Assembly: GCF_000425425.1 (NCBI RefSeq)
Contig: NZ_AUDK01000030.1
Location: 1-53,252 of the forward strand
From: Flavobacterium daejeonense DSM 17708
GTDB lineage: Bacteria > Bacteroidota > Bacteroidia > Flavobacteriales > Flavobacteriaceae
DNA: 53,252 nt
Direction of reading: 5' to 3'
Both the position numbers and the translations under genes were made by a program. Positions 1-9,719 of this stretch are shown here, one piece after another (position 1 is the first letter of the stretch; each line of letters starts with the position of its first letter). The notes beneath the pieces are model-generated. The model was not told the DNA's origin. It saw only the letters and a list, made by a program, of their open reading frames with translations, and searched no databases.

Positions 1-944
1 TAAATTCCATCTATTCCTTTGGCTTCTTTCACACGGTCTTCCCAATATTTGAAAACCTTATCGCTATTGGTTTTGTAATTAAATCTTCCAAAAACTTTTT
101 CATTCCATTCGTCAACATTATTGCGCAACATCGGTTCGGCATGTGAAGTCCCCAACACAATATTATATAAAGTTGCCATTTTTGCATTACCCAGGTAATG
201 GAAAAAAGCTTTGGTACTGGAATGCATGGCTGGCCAAATGGTATTGGCTTTCAATCGCAACAACAATTCAAAAATTTTGGCATAGGTTTTTGGACCAATG
301 TCTTTTGTTTCCGGCTCAAATGTTTTCGCCGCCCAAGGCTGCAATCCCCAATCTTCATCGTTTAAAAAGATTCCTCTATACTTCACGGAAGGTTCTTTGG
401 ACTGGAAATCATTTTGATTCAGTACCAATTCTTTTTGCTCTTTAGCAGGCACATCAGCCCACCAATACCACGGAGATACTCCTATTTTTTTGGATAATTC
501 AAAAACCCCATAAGCCGTTCCTCTTGGATTTGTACCGGCAATAACAAAAGCTTTGTTAATCTTTTTGTTGGGATTAAGAATCGTTTTATAGAGATAACTT
601 TCCCATTGATTTGAAAAGTTTCCTTTTATCAACTTTTTATCAATAAATGGATTCATCAGCTTAGAAGAGATACTTCCTATAACAATTACATTCCCTTCAG
701 CATCCTTACTATTGGTAATCACCTTAGGTTTATAATGGGTTACTTTGTAAATATCCTCTGCTAATAAATGAGCAGCAATAGAATCAAGTGGAGAACCTTC
801 TTTATCATATAAAATTACCGCCTGAAATTTAGCTGTATAGATTTCAAACGAAGGATCAATATTCTTAATTTTGATGATACTATTCGTTGCCTGAATGCTA
901 TTTACAAACAAAATCAGACAAAAAAACTTTATAAAATTTTTCAT
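1..944 (-). CDS. GH115-family alpha-glucuronidase, N-terminal part (cut by window edge)
   Basis: About 314 N-terminal residues are visible and the frame is still open at position 1. An N-terminal signal peptide (MKNFIKFFCLILFVNS) is followed by a sequence with the GH115 landmarks: YRGIFLNDEDWGLQPW, KANTIWPAMH and GTSHAEPMLRNN. GH115 enzymes remove alpha-1,2-linked (4-O-methyl)glucuronic acid from xylan and usually act outside the cytoplasm in Bacteroidetes. The in-frame ATG at 959 is an alternative start that adds five residues. A TAnnTTTG element lies at 998-1005. The neighbouring uxuA, GH2 and hybrid regulator fit a glucuronoxylan-type locus. The family call is from recognised motifs; the substrate is inferred. 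Confidence 0.88.
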   Translation of the reverse strand, partial: MKNFIKFFCLILFVNSIQATNSIIKIKNIDPSFEIYTAKFQAVILYDKEGSPLDSIAAHLLAEDIYKVTHYKPKVITNSKDAEGNVIVIGSISSKLMNPFIDKKLIKGNFSNQWESYLYKTILNPNKKINKAFVIAGTNPRGTAYGVFELSKKIGVSPWYWWADVPAKEQKELVLNQNDFQSKEPSVKYRGIFLNDEDWGLQPWAAKTFEPETKDIGPKTYAKIFELLLRLKANTIWPAMHSSTKAFFHYLGNAKMATLYNIVLGTSHAEPMLRNNVDEWNEKVFGRFNYKTNSDKVFKYWEDRVKEAKGIDGI

Positions 945-997
945 ACTTACATTTTTCATTAATTAATGTCTTATTTCGATAATAAATCAAAATTTTC

Positions 998-1005
998 CAA
1001 ATATA
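998..1005 (-). promoter_or_regulatory. Putative -7 element of the GH115 gene
   Basis: On the minus strand this reads TATATTTG, a perfect match to the Bacteroidetes TAnnTTTG -7 consensus, 39-54 bases before the two possible start codons. I see no convincing -33 TTTG at normal spacing. Confidence 0.5.
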
Positions 1006-1068
1006 AAAGGAAAGATTAGCTACAGCATCATGCTCTATCCTGTAATAAATTTCTAATTTGCTTATAAA

Positions 1069-1095
1069 AAAAGAGTCCAACAATCGAACTCTTTT
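1069..1095 (-). terminator. Intrinsic terminator after uxuA
   Basis: On the minus strand AAAAGAGT pairs with ACTCTTTT across an 11-base loop and runs into a T tract. It lies about 70 bases past the uxuA stop codon and separates uxuA from the GH115 gene. Confidence 0.7.
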
Positions 1096-1163
1096 ATCTT
1101 TTGATTTTTTTTTTTTGAATATGTTGAAAATAAATAATCCCCAGAAATTATCTTCTTCTGTCT

Positions 1164-2372
1164 CTAATTTTGAATGGAATACCTAATTCCTGTTTCAAGT
1201 CCTGCCAATTCAGCCAGTCCTTTTAACCTTCCAATTAATGGATAACCAGGATTTCCTGCTCTGTTAAAATCGTCTAACATTTTATGCCCGTGATCCGGAC
1301 GAATAGGCAAATTATAATCGGTTCTTCCTTCTGATTTTCGTCTGATTTGCTCTTCGACAATAGCTTTCATTACGCCCGGTAAATCGACTGTTGGGTCTAA
1401 ATGTTCGGTTTCATAAAAATCGCCGTTGTCTAAAATTTTAGTACTTCTTAGATGAAGAAAATGTACACGATCGACATATTTTTGGAAAATTTCGGCCAAA
1501 TTATTGTCCTTACGGGCTCCTAATGAACCAGTACAAAACGTAATTCCGTTATTCAGAGACGGGCATGCATTAGACAGCCATTCAAAATCATCCCCACTGC
1601 TTACTATTCGAGGCAATCCCAGTAATGGAAACGGTGGATCATCAGGATGAACTGCTAATCGTACTCCATATTCTTCGGCAACAGGAATAACTTCATTTAA
1701 GAAATAAGCGAAGTTTTCTCTTAATTTATCTTTATCAATTCCGTCATATTCAGCTAATAATTTTAAAAAGATATTAATTGGCTCTTTTTCATCTTCTCCC
1801 ACAGCTCCGTCAATAAAAGACTGGGTGGCAACAATGATATTATAAGCAAGAGCTCTGGCATCTTCAGCCGTTAAAGTTTTAAAAATAGTCTCGGCTTTTT
1901 TGATTTGCTCATCAGTGTAATCTTTGTCCGCGTTGGGTCTTTTTAGGATAAACATGTCGAATGCCGCAAACAAGTCGACTTCAAAATACATCGCCACCGT
2001 GCCGTTTTCAAGCGTATAATTCAAATTGGTTCTGGCCCAATCCAATACCGGCATGAAGTTGTAACAGATGGTTGTAACGCCACATTTTCCTAAATTTTTG
2101 ACGCTTTCCTTATAATTGGCAATAATTCTGTCACGACTGGCTTTCCCTTTCTTAATATCTTCATGAACCGGCAAACTTTCCACAACATCCCAGGTAAGAC
2201 CGTATGATTCTATAAGATTTTTAGTCTTTAAAATCTCATCTACTGACCAAATTTCGCCATTAGGAATATGATGTAGAGCAGTAACAATTCCGGTTGCACC
2301 AGTTTGTCTGATCTGTTCAAGACTAATTGGATCCTTTGCTCCAAACCATCTTAATGTCTTTTTTAATTCCAT
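1164..2372 (-). CDS. uxuA: Mannonate dehydratase UxuA
   Basis: This 402-residue protein matches UxuA in length (E. coli about 394) and opens with the family-typical MELKKTLRWFGAKDPISLEQ. Other typical parts are TALHHIPNGEIW, the HPDDPPFPLLGLPRIVS metal-site region and the RPDHGHKML end motif. It converts D-mannonate to 2-keto-3-deoxygluconate in the cytoplasm, the step that brings hexuronates towards the Entner-Doudoroff route. It fits the adjacent GH115, which would release glucuronic acid. The other enzymes of the pathway (isomerase UxaC, oxidoreductase UxuB) are not in the window. It ends in its own terminator and has terminators on both sides, so it may be a single-gene transcript. Confidence 0.95.
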   Translation of the reverse strand: MELKKTLRWFGAKDPISLEQIRQTGATGIVTALHHIPNGEIWSVDEILKTKNLIESYGLTWDVVESLPVHEDIKKGKASRDRIIANYKESVKNLGKCGVTTICYNFMPVLDWARTNLNYTLENGTVAMYFEVDLFAAFDMFILKRPNADKDYTDEQIKKAETIFKTLTAEDARALAYNIIVATQSFIDGAVGEDEKEPINIFLKLLAEYDGIDKDKLRENFAYFLNEVIPVAEEYGVRLAVHPDDPPFPLLGLPRIVSSGDDFEWLSNACPSLNNGITFCTGSLGARKDNNLAEIFQKYVDRVHFLHLRSTKILDNGDFYETEHLDPTVDLPGVMKAIVEEQIRRKSEGRTDYNLPIRPDHGHKMLDDFNRAGNPGYPLIGRLKGLAELAGLETGIRYSIQN

Positions 2373-2538
2373 TTTATATTTTTAAACATATGTAATAAAC
2401 CATAACTAATTAAAGAGTTTTATCTATAACTTTTTACATTAAATCCAACATCGAACTTACAAAAATTATCCTAAAAACTAATGGTATAGTTTGTTGTTCT
2501 TTTTTTAGCAAAAAAATGTCTTAAAAACAGAACATAAA

Positions 2539-2574
2539 AAAGCCTATCTCCATTATAAAACTTCGATAGGCTTT
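2539..2574 (-). terminator. Terminator after the GH2 gene
   Basis: AAAGCCTATC (2539-2548) pairs perfectly with GATAGGCTTT (2565-2574), flanked by A and T tracts. It lies between the GH2 stop and uxuA and should end the GH2 transcript. Confidence 0.8.
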
Positions 2575-2644
2575 AATTGACCAAAACCATTTATAAAAAT
2601 TTATAAACTTCTATTTCTATCCGTTTTTTACAACGAATCCATTA

Positions 2645-5626
2645 TCACAAAGCCTCGTAAAACTCCACCTCTACAATTGGCAATTGCGGCATTTTAGATT
2701 TAGTTTGCTTCAAACCTCCTTCATCTACTTTTCCGGTAATCTCAACTAAATTAATAGCATTACTATTTTTAGAAGTTCCAATAAGTTCTATTATAACTTT
2801 TTTACCTTTAACAGGAGTTACATCCAAAGTCACATAACCTAAACTGGTTGGCGTAGTTCCTTCAAAAACTTTTTTCCCATCAACCAAAATTCTAATTGGG
2901 TATTTTTTACTTCTCCAACCCGCTAATTTCAATACTACCTGATTGATTATAGCTTCACGAGCCAACTCATACTCAATTCTTGCAACACCATCTCCATTAG
3001 TCCATTCACTCAATTCATTGTCATCAAAACTTTTTTGAGCGTCAGCCTGATTCGAATTGGTTTTTGCTCCGATAATAGCCACTGTATTTCGGGTTTTAGT
3101 GAAAGAAGGCGTAGCAGGAGTTGGTCCTTTTTCTAAATAAGAAGGCAGGTTTTCTCCTGGCAAATTGGTAGATAAAGCGCCTAAATCAGTCGCAATCGTT
3201 TTTACCGAAATCGCATCTGCTTTTAGCGATTTAGCGGTTGCTTTAATAGAAATTGTTCCTGCTTTATCAGTAGATCGCACCATAATTCGGTTGACACCAC
3301 ATTCTACCGGTAAATTTTTAGAACCAATATAATTATCAGGTCCCTGGGCAATTCCTCCCACAAAAGTTCCTTCTCCGCCTACCTCAAACTGAATCATATC
3401 CATAGCCGTTGGACAACGGTTTCCTTTTTCATCAACCACTTCTACCTGAATTAACGCTAAATCATTTACGTTAGCCAAAGTTCCGCCGGGTCTTTCTATC
3501 GAAGTCAATTTAAGTCCAACTGGCTTTCCTGCTGTTTTAATTTCATCTTCACAAACTTTTTTTCCGTTCGTATCAAAACCAATAGCTTTGATGCTTCCTG
3601 CTTGAAAAGGAATATCTTTAAAAGTAAATAAGAAGCGTTTGCTTTGGATCCCTTTTCCCAAGCTTTTCCCATTTACAAATAATTCCACTACATCGGCAGT
3701 TGAAACAACGGTAATATCTTTCTTAACGTTTTTATCATAATTCCAATGACCGATAATATGAGCTGCAGGTTTTTCGGTATCCACCCAGCCATCCCAAATA
3801 ACCTGATGGGCATAAAAACCATCTTTCGGGATGCGCATTGGATCTACCTCTCCACTGCGGCGGTAATTTTCCTGACCACGATAATGCGTATTCGAATCAC
3901 TAAAAATAATATTCACACCTCCGGAACTTACGCGTTCTCCAGTTCCCGGACGCATTTCCCAGTAATCGTACCAACGTGCTACACTTTCGATAGCATGTGC
4001 ATCCTGATTGTGATTGTAAGCACTAGCATCCGCAACCTTAGTTCCGTTTACATTTTCATGAGTGGTTCCTCCTGTTCCTTCTTTGTGAAAAGGAGGTGTA
4101 AATTCGTCCCAATATTTACGTAATCCTTCGTCACGACTGTACTCGGTTGCCCAAAATGGAATATGCTTACTTTTATTAATATACAACATTTCACCACCAT
4201 ATTCAGCAACTTTACTATCCAACATTTCACGACTACCAATAGCGCGACCTCCAAAAGGATCATACTGATTTCGAATTGCTAACATCTCACTCATATGTGG
4301 CTCAGAAATACTTTCATTTCCGGATTCGTAAAATAAAATACTCGGATTGTTTCGATTGTAAATAATCGCATCACGCATCAATTCGGTACGTTGCTCCCAG
4401 CGTCTTCCTTCTACATCTTTTTCGGAATCTCCGGCTGGCATTGCCTGAATTAATCCAACTCTGTCACAAGATTCTACATCCTGTTTCCAAGGAGTAATGT
4501 GCATCCAGCGAACCAAATTCCCATTACTTTTAACCATCAAACTGTTTGAATAATCACTCATCCATGCCGGAACCGACATCCCCACAGTAGGCCACTCGTT
4601 ACTGGTACGTTGGGCATAACCATGCATCATAATCACGCGGTCGTTTAAATACACCATTCCGTTTTTAAATTCAGCCTTACGAAAACCGGTCTTAACAACC
4701 GCTTTATCAACCGCTTCATTATTCACTAATAATTCAGAAGTCACTGTGTATAAATATCCATAACCCCAGCTCCAGAAGTTCAAATCAGCCAAAGCTTTTG
4801 AAGCTTTTAACTCTTTAGTTTCATTTGGATTTAAAGTATTGGAATCTCCCAAAAAAGAAGCTACTTCTTTACCATCCATATCCACAACACTCACTTTCAA
4901 TTGCGTATTTACGGCTTTTGAGGTTTCGTTTTTCACCTGAGACAGCACATTTACGATAGCCTTCTTTTGAGGAATATCAAAATCTGTTGCATACACATAA
5001 GTTCCGGTTGTTTTCAAAAAAGAATACAACGGCAGCGTTTGGTACACTTTTGATTTAATATGCAAAAAGACATTCTTTGGCAATCCGCCATAATTGGCAT
5101 TGAAGTTTTTATCATTCCATTGAAACGTAGAACCGGTTGTTCTTTCATGGTATCGCCAATCGTTATCCGTTTTTACCGCAATGACATTTTCTTGTGGATA
5201 AGGTTTTAAATAAGATGTTAAATCCAAACCAAAAGCCATCGCACCATTTTCGTGCAAACCGACCATAGTTCCATTCACATAAACCTCACCCATTTGACGA
5301 ACTCCTTCAAATTCGATAAACACTTTTTTATCGGCAGCTTCTTTTGGTAATTGAAATGTTTTACGATACCAGGCAATTCCGGTTGATAAATGCGAAATAT
5401 CAACTTTAAAAGCTTCGTGTTGATTCCAGGCAAAAGGAAGATTTACTCCTTTCCAGGATTGGTCATTAAACGCATTATTTTGAGCCGATGTTACATCGCC
5501 AACATTTAATTTCCAGCCATAATTAAAATTGTATTTAGCTACCTCGGATAGCTTTCCTTGTGCCTTAGTTTCAATAGCCAAAAGACTCAATAAACTCAAA
5601 CCGGCAATCATTCCTTTCCAATTCAT
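2645..5626 (-). CDS. Exported GH2 family glycosidase with C-terminal discoidin-like domain
   Basis: The 993-residue protein has a signal peptide (MNWKGMIAGLSLLSLLAIETKAQ) and GH2 architecture: a jelly-roll sugar-binding domain (about 30-200), an Ig-like domain, then a TIM barrel. The likely acid/base is Glu438 in SGNES and the likely nucleophile Glu495 in WATEYS. After the barrel come Ig-like modules of the DUF4982 type. A region at about 855-970 (SFDDNELSEWTNGDG, with REAIINQVVLKLAGW) resembles an F5/8 type C carbohydrate-binding fold. GH2 covers beta-galactosidases, mannosidases and glucuronidases; the exact substrate cannot be read here. It is probably periplasmic or surface-exposed and controlled by the regulator upstream. 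Confidence 0.85.
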   Translation of the reverse strand: MNWKGMIAGLSLLSLLAIETKAQGKLSEVAKYNFNYGWKLNVGDVTSAQNNAFNDQSWKGVNLPFAWNQHEAFKVDISHLSTGIAWYRKTFQLPKEAADKKVFIEFEGVRQMGEVYVNGTMVGLHENGAMAFGLDLTSYLKPYPQENVIAVKTDNDWRYHERTTGSTFQWNDKNFNANYGGLPKNVFLHIKSKVYQTLPLYSFLKTTGTYVYATDFDIPQKKAIVNVLSQVKNETSKAVNTQLKVSVVDMDGKEVASFLGDSNTLNPNETKELKASKALADLNFWSWGYGYLYTVTSELLVNNEAVDKAVVKTGFRKAEFKNGMVYLNDRVIMMHGYAQRTSNEWPTVGMSVPAWMSDYSNSLMVKSNGNLVRWMHITPWKQDVESCDRVGLIQAMPAGDSEKDVEGRRWEQRTELMRDAIIYNRNNPSILFYESGNESISEPHMSEMLAIRNQYDPFGGRAIGSREMLDSKVAEYGGEMLYINKSKHIPFWATEYSRDEGLRKYWDEFTPPFHKEGTGGTTHENVNGTKVADASAYNHNQDAHAIESVARWYDYWEMRPGTGERVSSGGVNIIFSDSNTHYRGQENYRRSGEVDPMRIPKDGFYAHQVIWDGWVDTEKPAAHIIGHWNYDKNVKKDITVVSTADVVELFVNGKSLGKGIQSKRFLFTFKDIPFQAGSIKAIGFDTNGKKVCEDEIKTAGKPVGLKLTSIERPGGTLANVNDLALIQVEVVDEKGNRCPTAMDMIQFEVGGEGTFVGGIAQGPDNYIGSKNLPVECGVNRIMVRSTDKAGTISIKATAKSLKADAISVKTIATDLGALSTNLPGENLPSYLEKGPTPATPSFTKTRNTVAIIGAKTNSNQADAQKSFDDNELSEWTNGDGVARIEYELAREAIINQVVLKLAGWRSKKYPIRILVDGKKVFEGTTPTSLGYVTLDVTPVKGKKVIIELIGTSKNSNAINLVEITGKVDEGGLKQTKSKMPQLPIVEVEFYEAL

Positions 5627-5703
5627 TTCTTATTTTTTTAATCTTATGTAAAATTTATTATCTTCAATCATTTATAAAGCATTAACCATTTCTAATGCTT
5701 TTG

Positions 5704-5731
5704 CAAATATAGATTTCCCTCCTTTTTCAAA
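5704..5731 (-). promoter_or_regulatory. Putative promoter of the GH2 gene
   Basis: On the minus strand TTTG (5728-5731) is followed after 16 bases by TATATTTG (5704-5711), close to the Bacteroidetes -33/-7 arrangement. It leaves a leader of about 70 bases. Confidence 0.5.
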
Positions 5732-5752
5732 GCTTATCAGCAATTGCCAAGA

Positions 5753-5788
5753 CTTGTCAAATCCGGACAAATGACCGTATTTGACAAG
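5753..5788. promoter_or_regulatory. Candidate operator: 10-bp inverted repeat upstream of GH2
   Basis: CTTGTCAAAT (5753-5762) and ATTTGACAAG (5779-5788) form a perfect inverted repeat with centres 26 bases apart. It lies about 20 bases upstream of the GH2 -33 element. The site is well placed for activation by the adjacent hybrid two-component regulator, but binding is inferred. Confidence 0.45.
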
Positions 5789-5847
5789 GATTGACTTAAA
5801 TTGAATATAAAATAAGTATGATTTTTACAGAAAAAAAAGATAATGCT

Positions 5848-8800
5848 TTACTTTAAATACTGCGAAGGACTGCAACCAAAATATTTAGAGAAAGTACGCG
5901 AAAAATTAGACGGTTCAGAAAAACCAACTTTATAAGCAATTTGGGAAATACTCAAATTAGAATTTTGAAGTAAATCTTCAGCCTGATCCATTTTTACTTT
6001 GGTAATAAATTCATGAACAGTACTTCCGCTAATCCCTTTTAATTTTCGATACAATTGACGCTGACTAATCGCTAAAGCCTCTGCTAGTTCTTCACTATTA
6101 AAATCGGTATCCTCTATACGGGTTTTGATGATATCCATAACTTTTTCAAGAAATTCATTATCCTGATCCGGAATTTCTTCTTGTAGCTTTTCTATTTTTT
6201 TAATGCCAGCCAGTTTGTTTTGTAAAATCACCCTGTTTTCCAAAACACTTTTAATTTGCGCTTGTAAAACATCTACATTAAAAGGTTTCATAACATAAGC
6301 TTCGGCTCCTAAATTATAGCCTTCAATTTTATGTTCGTCAGCCCCTTTTGCAGTCAATAAAATAATAGGTATGTGACAGGTTTTTTCGTTTATCTTTAAT
6401 ATTTTACATAATTCGGTTCCTTCCATTTCAGGCATCATAATATCCGAAATAATAATATCCGGAATGTATTTTATCGCAGCTTCTAAGCCTTTTTTTCCAT
6501 CATATTCCTGAATCAAAATATAATCCTTACCTAATTCTTTGCCCAAATAGGTTTGTACATCCGGATTATCTTCAACCAGTAACAAAGTAGGTTTAGCATT
6601 TTCAAAAGAAATTTTTGCAACTTCCTCTGGTATTTCAGTAACTGCTCCAGGAAGCACTTTCTCTTCCTGAATTTCCATGAAATCACCTTCAGAAGATGCT
6701 ACATACGGCAAACAAATGAATACTTTGGTTCCTTGTTGCAAAACACTTTCAAGTTTAATTGTCCCCTGCATCAATTCTATTAAATTACGTGTAAGCGACA
6801 AACCTATTCCCGAAGAATAGCCGTAATACGGAGTTGGCCCAACAGTATTAAAGGGTTCGAAAATTTTTTCCAGTTGGGAAGCTTCAATTCCAATTCCATT
6901 GTCTTCAATCCTAATTTCCAGCATTGATTTGATTTCATCAAAATGAACAAACAAAATTACCTCACCACCATCAGGAGTATATTTAAAAGCATTTGACAAA
7001 AGATTGGTAATAACCTGTTCTAATTTTTCATAATCCATACAACAAACCAGATTTTGAGGCTCCGGATTAAAATGAAATCTAATATTTCTTTTTTGTGCAA
7101 TAAAAAGGAACGAATCAGAACAAGCTTCTAAAAAAGCATTAAAATTCCGCACCGTAGGATGCAATTTTAATTTTCCCATCTCTGATTTTCTAAAATCCAG
7201 AATCTGATAAATCAATTGGGTCAGATAATTGATGTTTTTCGTGACAATAGAAAAATAAACCGCTCTGTCTTCGGGAGCAACTTTATCTTCCTGTAAACGC
7301 TTTAAAGGATCTACAATTAAGGTTAAAGGTGTTTTTAAGTCATGGGAAATATTAGTAAAAAATTCAATTTTTTCTTTACTTAACGCAGTCTGTTGTTCGG
7401 CATTCAGGCGTTCTAACTTGATCTCATTTTTCAAACGGTCACGGTACAGAATTTCTTTTACAATCCAATAAGCCCCTGCCAAAACCAAAACCAGGAAAAG
7501 TAATTTCACCCACCAGGTTCCGTACCAGGGAGCATTGATATCAATTTGCAATTCGGTAACCGGAGTATTCACCGGATTAGGCGTAATTAATCGAAGTTTT
7601 AATTTATAATTCCCGGGTGGAATTTTATGAAAAGCTATTTTTTGAGAGGTAATCGGAATCCAATTATCATCATAGCCCTCTAATAAATATTCGAAAACTT
7701 CTTTGCGACTGTCATTATAATTAAAAGAAGCAAAAGCAATCGTGAAACTGCGGTTTTCGTAATCCAATTCAATTGCTTTTGTTTGTGAAAGACTTTGCTT
7801 TAAAATAGGCTCTCCCGCACTGCTATCCATCGGAATCACTTCCTGATTAGACACATATAAAGATTTAAAAATCAACGGATGACTATTAGAAAGCACTTTT
7901 ATCTTACTTGGGAGGAACGAGACATAGCCATTTTTAGAACCGAAATAAAGGGTGTTTTTAGAAACATCTTTATAAAAAGCTCTTTCCAGAAAACGCCAGG
8001 ATCCCATTTTGTCCCTGTTTTGATAATGCGCAATCTCGCCCGTTATACTATTCACCGAAGCAATACCATCTTTATGAGCAATCCAAATGTTTCCTAAATT
8101 ATCATCGGTAATCGCCGAAATATAAGTATTAGGTGTTTCTATACGTAACGGTACACTTTTTAACTCAAACGGTTTTGTTTTATAATTAATTTTATACAAA
8201 CCCTCGCTGGTTCCTATCCATACATCCCCTTTTTTATCTTTATGCAAAGCATAAACAATACTTCCGGAAAGTTTTTGGTTTAAAACCGAACCCGTTCTAA
8301 AAACCTGAGAAGGAATTTCATTGGTAATTCCTAATTGATTCGTAATGCGTAACTGCACAACTCCATTTCCTTCAGTCCCTAACCAAAGTCTATTTTTGTC
8401 CACACAAAGAATATCCATCACACTTCGATTGTTCATTTCTTTTTCCAAATTGAAATAAGCAATCTTAAAATCAACCGTATTAATTCGGGCAATTCCATTA
8501 TACAAACCAATCCATAAATCATTTCTCCCGTAAGGCTCTAAAGCATAGACTGACCAGGTTTCTAAGTTTGGCGAAAGCTTTTGATTAATAATCGCCTTTA
8601 TTTGGTTATTTTTAGGATTATAATATTCTAATCCATTAACACCACCAATCCAAATTCCTCCCTGAGCATCACTAAACAAAGTACGTACCTGTCCAATTTT
8701 ACTGCCTGAATGATAAAAAGGGTGATTTTGCACCAAGCCTTGTTCGTCATAAATAAGCATTCCCTCATCGGTTCCAAGCCAAACCTGATTCCCTACTTTT

Positions 8801-9522
8801 AAAATGGCTCTTACAGTCGCTAATTTAGTTCCACCATTTTTGGTAATATAACTATAATGTAATTCAAAAGGATTTCTGTTTGGATTAGCTTTATAAATAT
8901 CGCCACCCCGGGTTCCTATCCAAATAAGTTGTTCATCATCTATAAAAAAAGTAGTCACATAATCATCCAGTAAGCGTCCCGGCTGATTAATATTCGCAGT
9001 ATATTGAAACTCTTTTCGAGTTTTTAAATCCAATTCCGAAAACAAATGTGAAGACAAATAATAATGCTTCCCATTGATTACTTTATCACGGTTTATAGCA
9101 TTCGAATTACGATTTAACCAATCGACAATAAGAGCAGGAACCGCTTTATCATCAACGGTTTTAAAATTATTAAGTTGGTAATTAAAGCGAACGTATTTTT
9201 TGTCAAAGGTTAAAAGCCAAAGTCCTAATTTAGAATCAGAAACAATGTTGCGTATTCGATTATTTGGTAAAGAATTCAACTTATTAGGATTATGATAAAA
9301 ATAATCAAAGCTTTTTCCATCATAACGATAAACACCATTCCAGCTTCCAAACCAAATATAACCTAACGAATCTTTGGTGATGCCATGAATGGAAGTACTC
9401 GGATCAATTTCCTGTCCGCTAATCTTTTCAAAAAAAAGATTTTGAGCCACACAATTGACCAGAGGTAAATTGATAAAAAACAAACAAAACCAAAAAAAAC
9501 AAATTCTAAATCCTCTTTTCAT
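5848..9522 (-). CDS. Hybrid two-component system regulator (sensor kinase-receiver-AraC fusion)
   Basis: This 1224-residue protein carries a whole signalling chain. It has a signal peptide (MKRGFRICFFWFCLFF), Reg_prop beta-propeller repeats (for example GYIWFGSWNGVYRYDG, GGIWIGGVNGLEYYNP), a Y_Y_Y domain and one membrane helix (VKLLFLVLVLAGAYWIV). The kinase follows with phospho-acceptor His727 (NISHDLKTPLTL), the N box NLLSNAFKYTPDGG and the G box EDNGIGI. A receiver has Asp1027 (SDIMMPEMEG), and the AraC-type DNA-binding domain ends the protein (IAYKVGFSEPSNFSRTFSKY). Such proteins sense glycan fragments in the periplasm and activate adjacent polysaccharide genes. The Met at 9522 was chosen over an upstream one at 9561 because it begins the signal peptide. 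Confidence 0.95.
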   Translation of the reverse strand: MKRGFRICFFWFCLFFINLPLVNCVAQNLFFEKISGQEIDPSTSIHGITKDSLGYIWFGSWNGVYRYDGKSFDYFYHNPNKLNSLPNNRIRNIVSDSKLGLWLLTFDKKYVRFNYQLNNFKTVDDKAVPALIVDWLNRNSNAINRDKVINGKHYYLSSHLFSELDLKTRKEFQYTANINQPGRLLDDYVTTFFIDDEQLIWIGTRGGDIYKANPNRNPFELHYSYITKNGGTKLATVRAILKVGNQVWLGTDEGMLIYDEQGLVQNHPFYHSGSKIGQVRTLFSDAQGGIWIGGVNGLEYYNPKNNQIKAIINQKLSPNLETWSVYALEPYGRNDLWIGLYNGIARINTVDFKIAYFNLEKEMNNRSVMDILCVDKNRLWLGTEGNGVVQLRITNQLGITNEIPSQVFRTGSVLNQKLSGSIVYALHKDKKGDVWIGTSEGLYKINYKTKPFELKSVPLRIETPNTYISAITDDNLGNIWIAHKDGIASVNSITGEIAHYQNRDKMGSWRFLERAFYKDVSKNTLYFGSKNGYVSFLPSKIKVLSNSHPLIFKSLYVSNQEVIPMDSSAGEPILKQSLSQTKAIELDYENRSFTIAFASFNYNDSRKEVFEYLLEGYDDNWIPITSQKIAFHKIPPGNYKLKLRLITPNPVNTPVTELQIDINAPWYGTWWVKLLFLVLVLAGAYWIVKEILYRDRLKNEIKLERLNAEQQTALSKEKIEFFTNISHDLKTPLTLIVDPLKRLQEDKVAPEDRAVYFSIVTKNINYLTQLIYQILDFRKSEMGKLKLHPTVRNFNAFLEACSDSFLFIAQKRNIRFHFNPEPQNLVCCMDYEKLEQVITNLLSNAFKYTPDGGEVILFVHFDEIKSMLEIRIEDNGIGIEASQLEKIFEPFNTVGPTPYYGYSSGIGLSLTRNLIELMQGTIKLESVLQQGTKVFICLPYVASSEGDFMEIQEEKVLPGAVTEIPEEVAKISFENAKPTLLLVEDNPDVQTYLGKELGKDYILIQEYDGKKGLEAAIKYIPDIIISDIMMPEMEGTELCKILKINEKTCHIPIILLTAKGADEHKIEGYNLGAEAYVMKPFNVDVLQAQIKSVLENRVILQNKLAGIKKIEKLQEEIPDQDNEFLEKVMDIIKTRIEDTDFNSEELAEALAISQRQLYRKLKGISGSTVHEFITKVKMDQAEDLLQNSNLSISQIAYKVGFSEPSNFSRTFSKYFGCSPSQYLK

Positions 9523-9539
9523 AAAACTGATTTGATTCG

Positions 9540-9547
9540 CAAATCTA
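9540..9547 (-). promoter_or_regulatory. Putative -7 element of the hybrid regulator
   Basis: On the minus strand this reads TAGATTTG, matching TAnnTTTG, 17 bases before the chosen start codon. The -33 element is not clear. Confidence 0.4.
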
Positions 9548-9696
9548 CAATTAATAGACACAAGTATTCTCTATTTCTAAAGTCATTCCAACAGAAATAT
9601 TCAAAAATTTTTGAATAAAGCACAATCAACTTCCTTGTATATCACTAATTCCTGTTTGCAAAAAATCAAAATGTTTTTCCAAATATTTACAAATAA

Positions 9697-9718
9697 AAAA
9701 TGGGGAAACCCCCATTTT
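9697..9718 (-). terminator. Terminator after the GNAT gene
   Basis: On the minus strand AAAATGGGG and CCCCATTTT form a stem with a four-base loop followed by a T-rich run. It begins right at the GNAT stop codon. Confidence 0.8.
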
Positions 9719-9719
9719 A

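Noticed and set aside
898..1083. A 61-codon minus-strand frame
   Set aside because: It overlaps the GH115 signal peptide in another frame and the promoter region, with no protein-like features.
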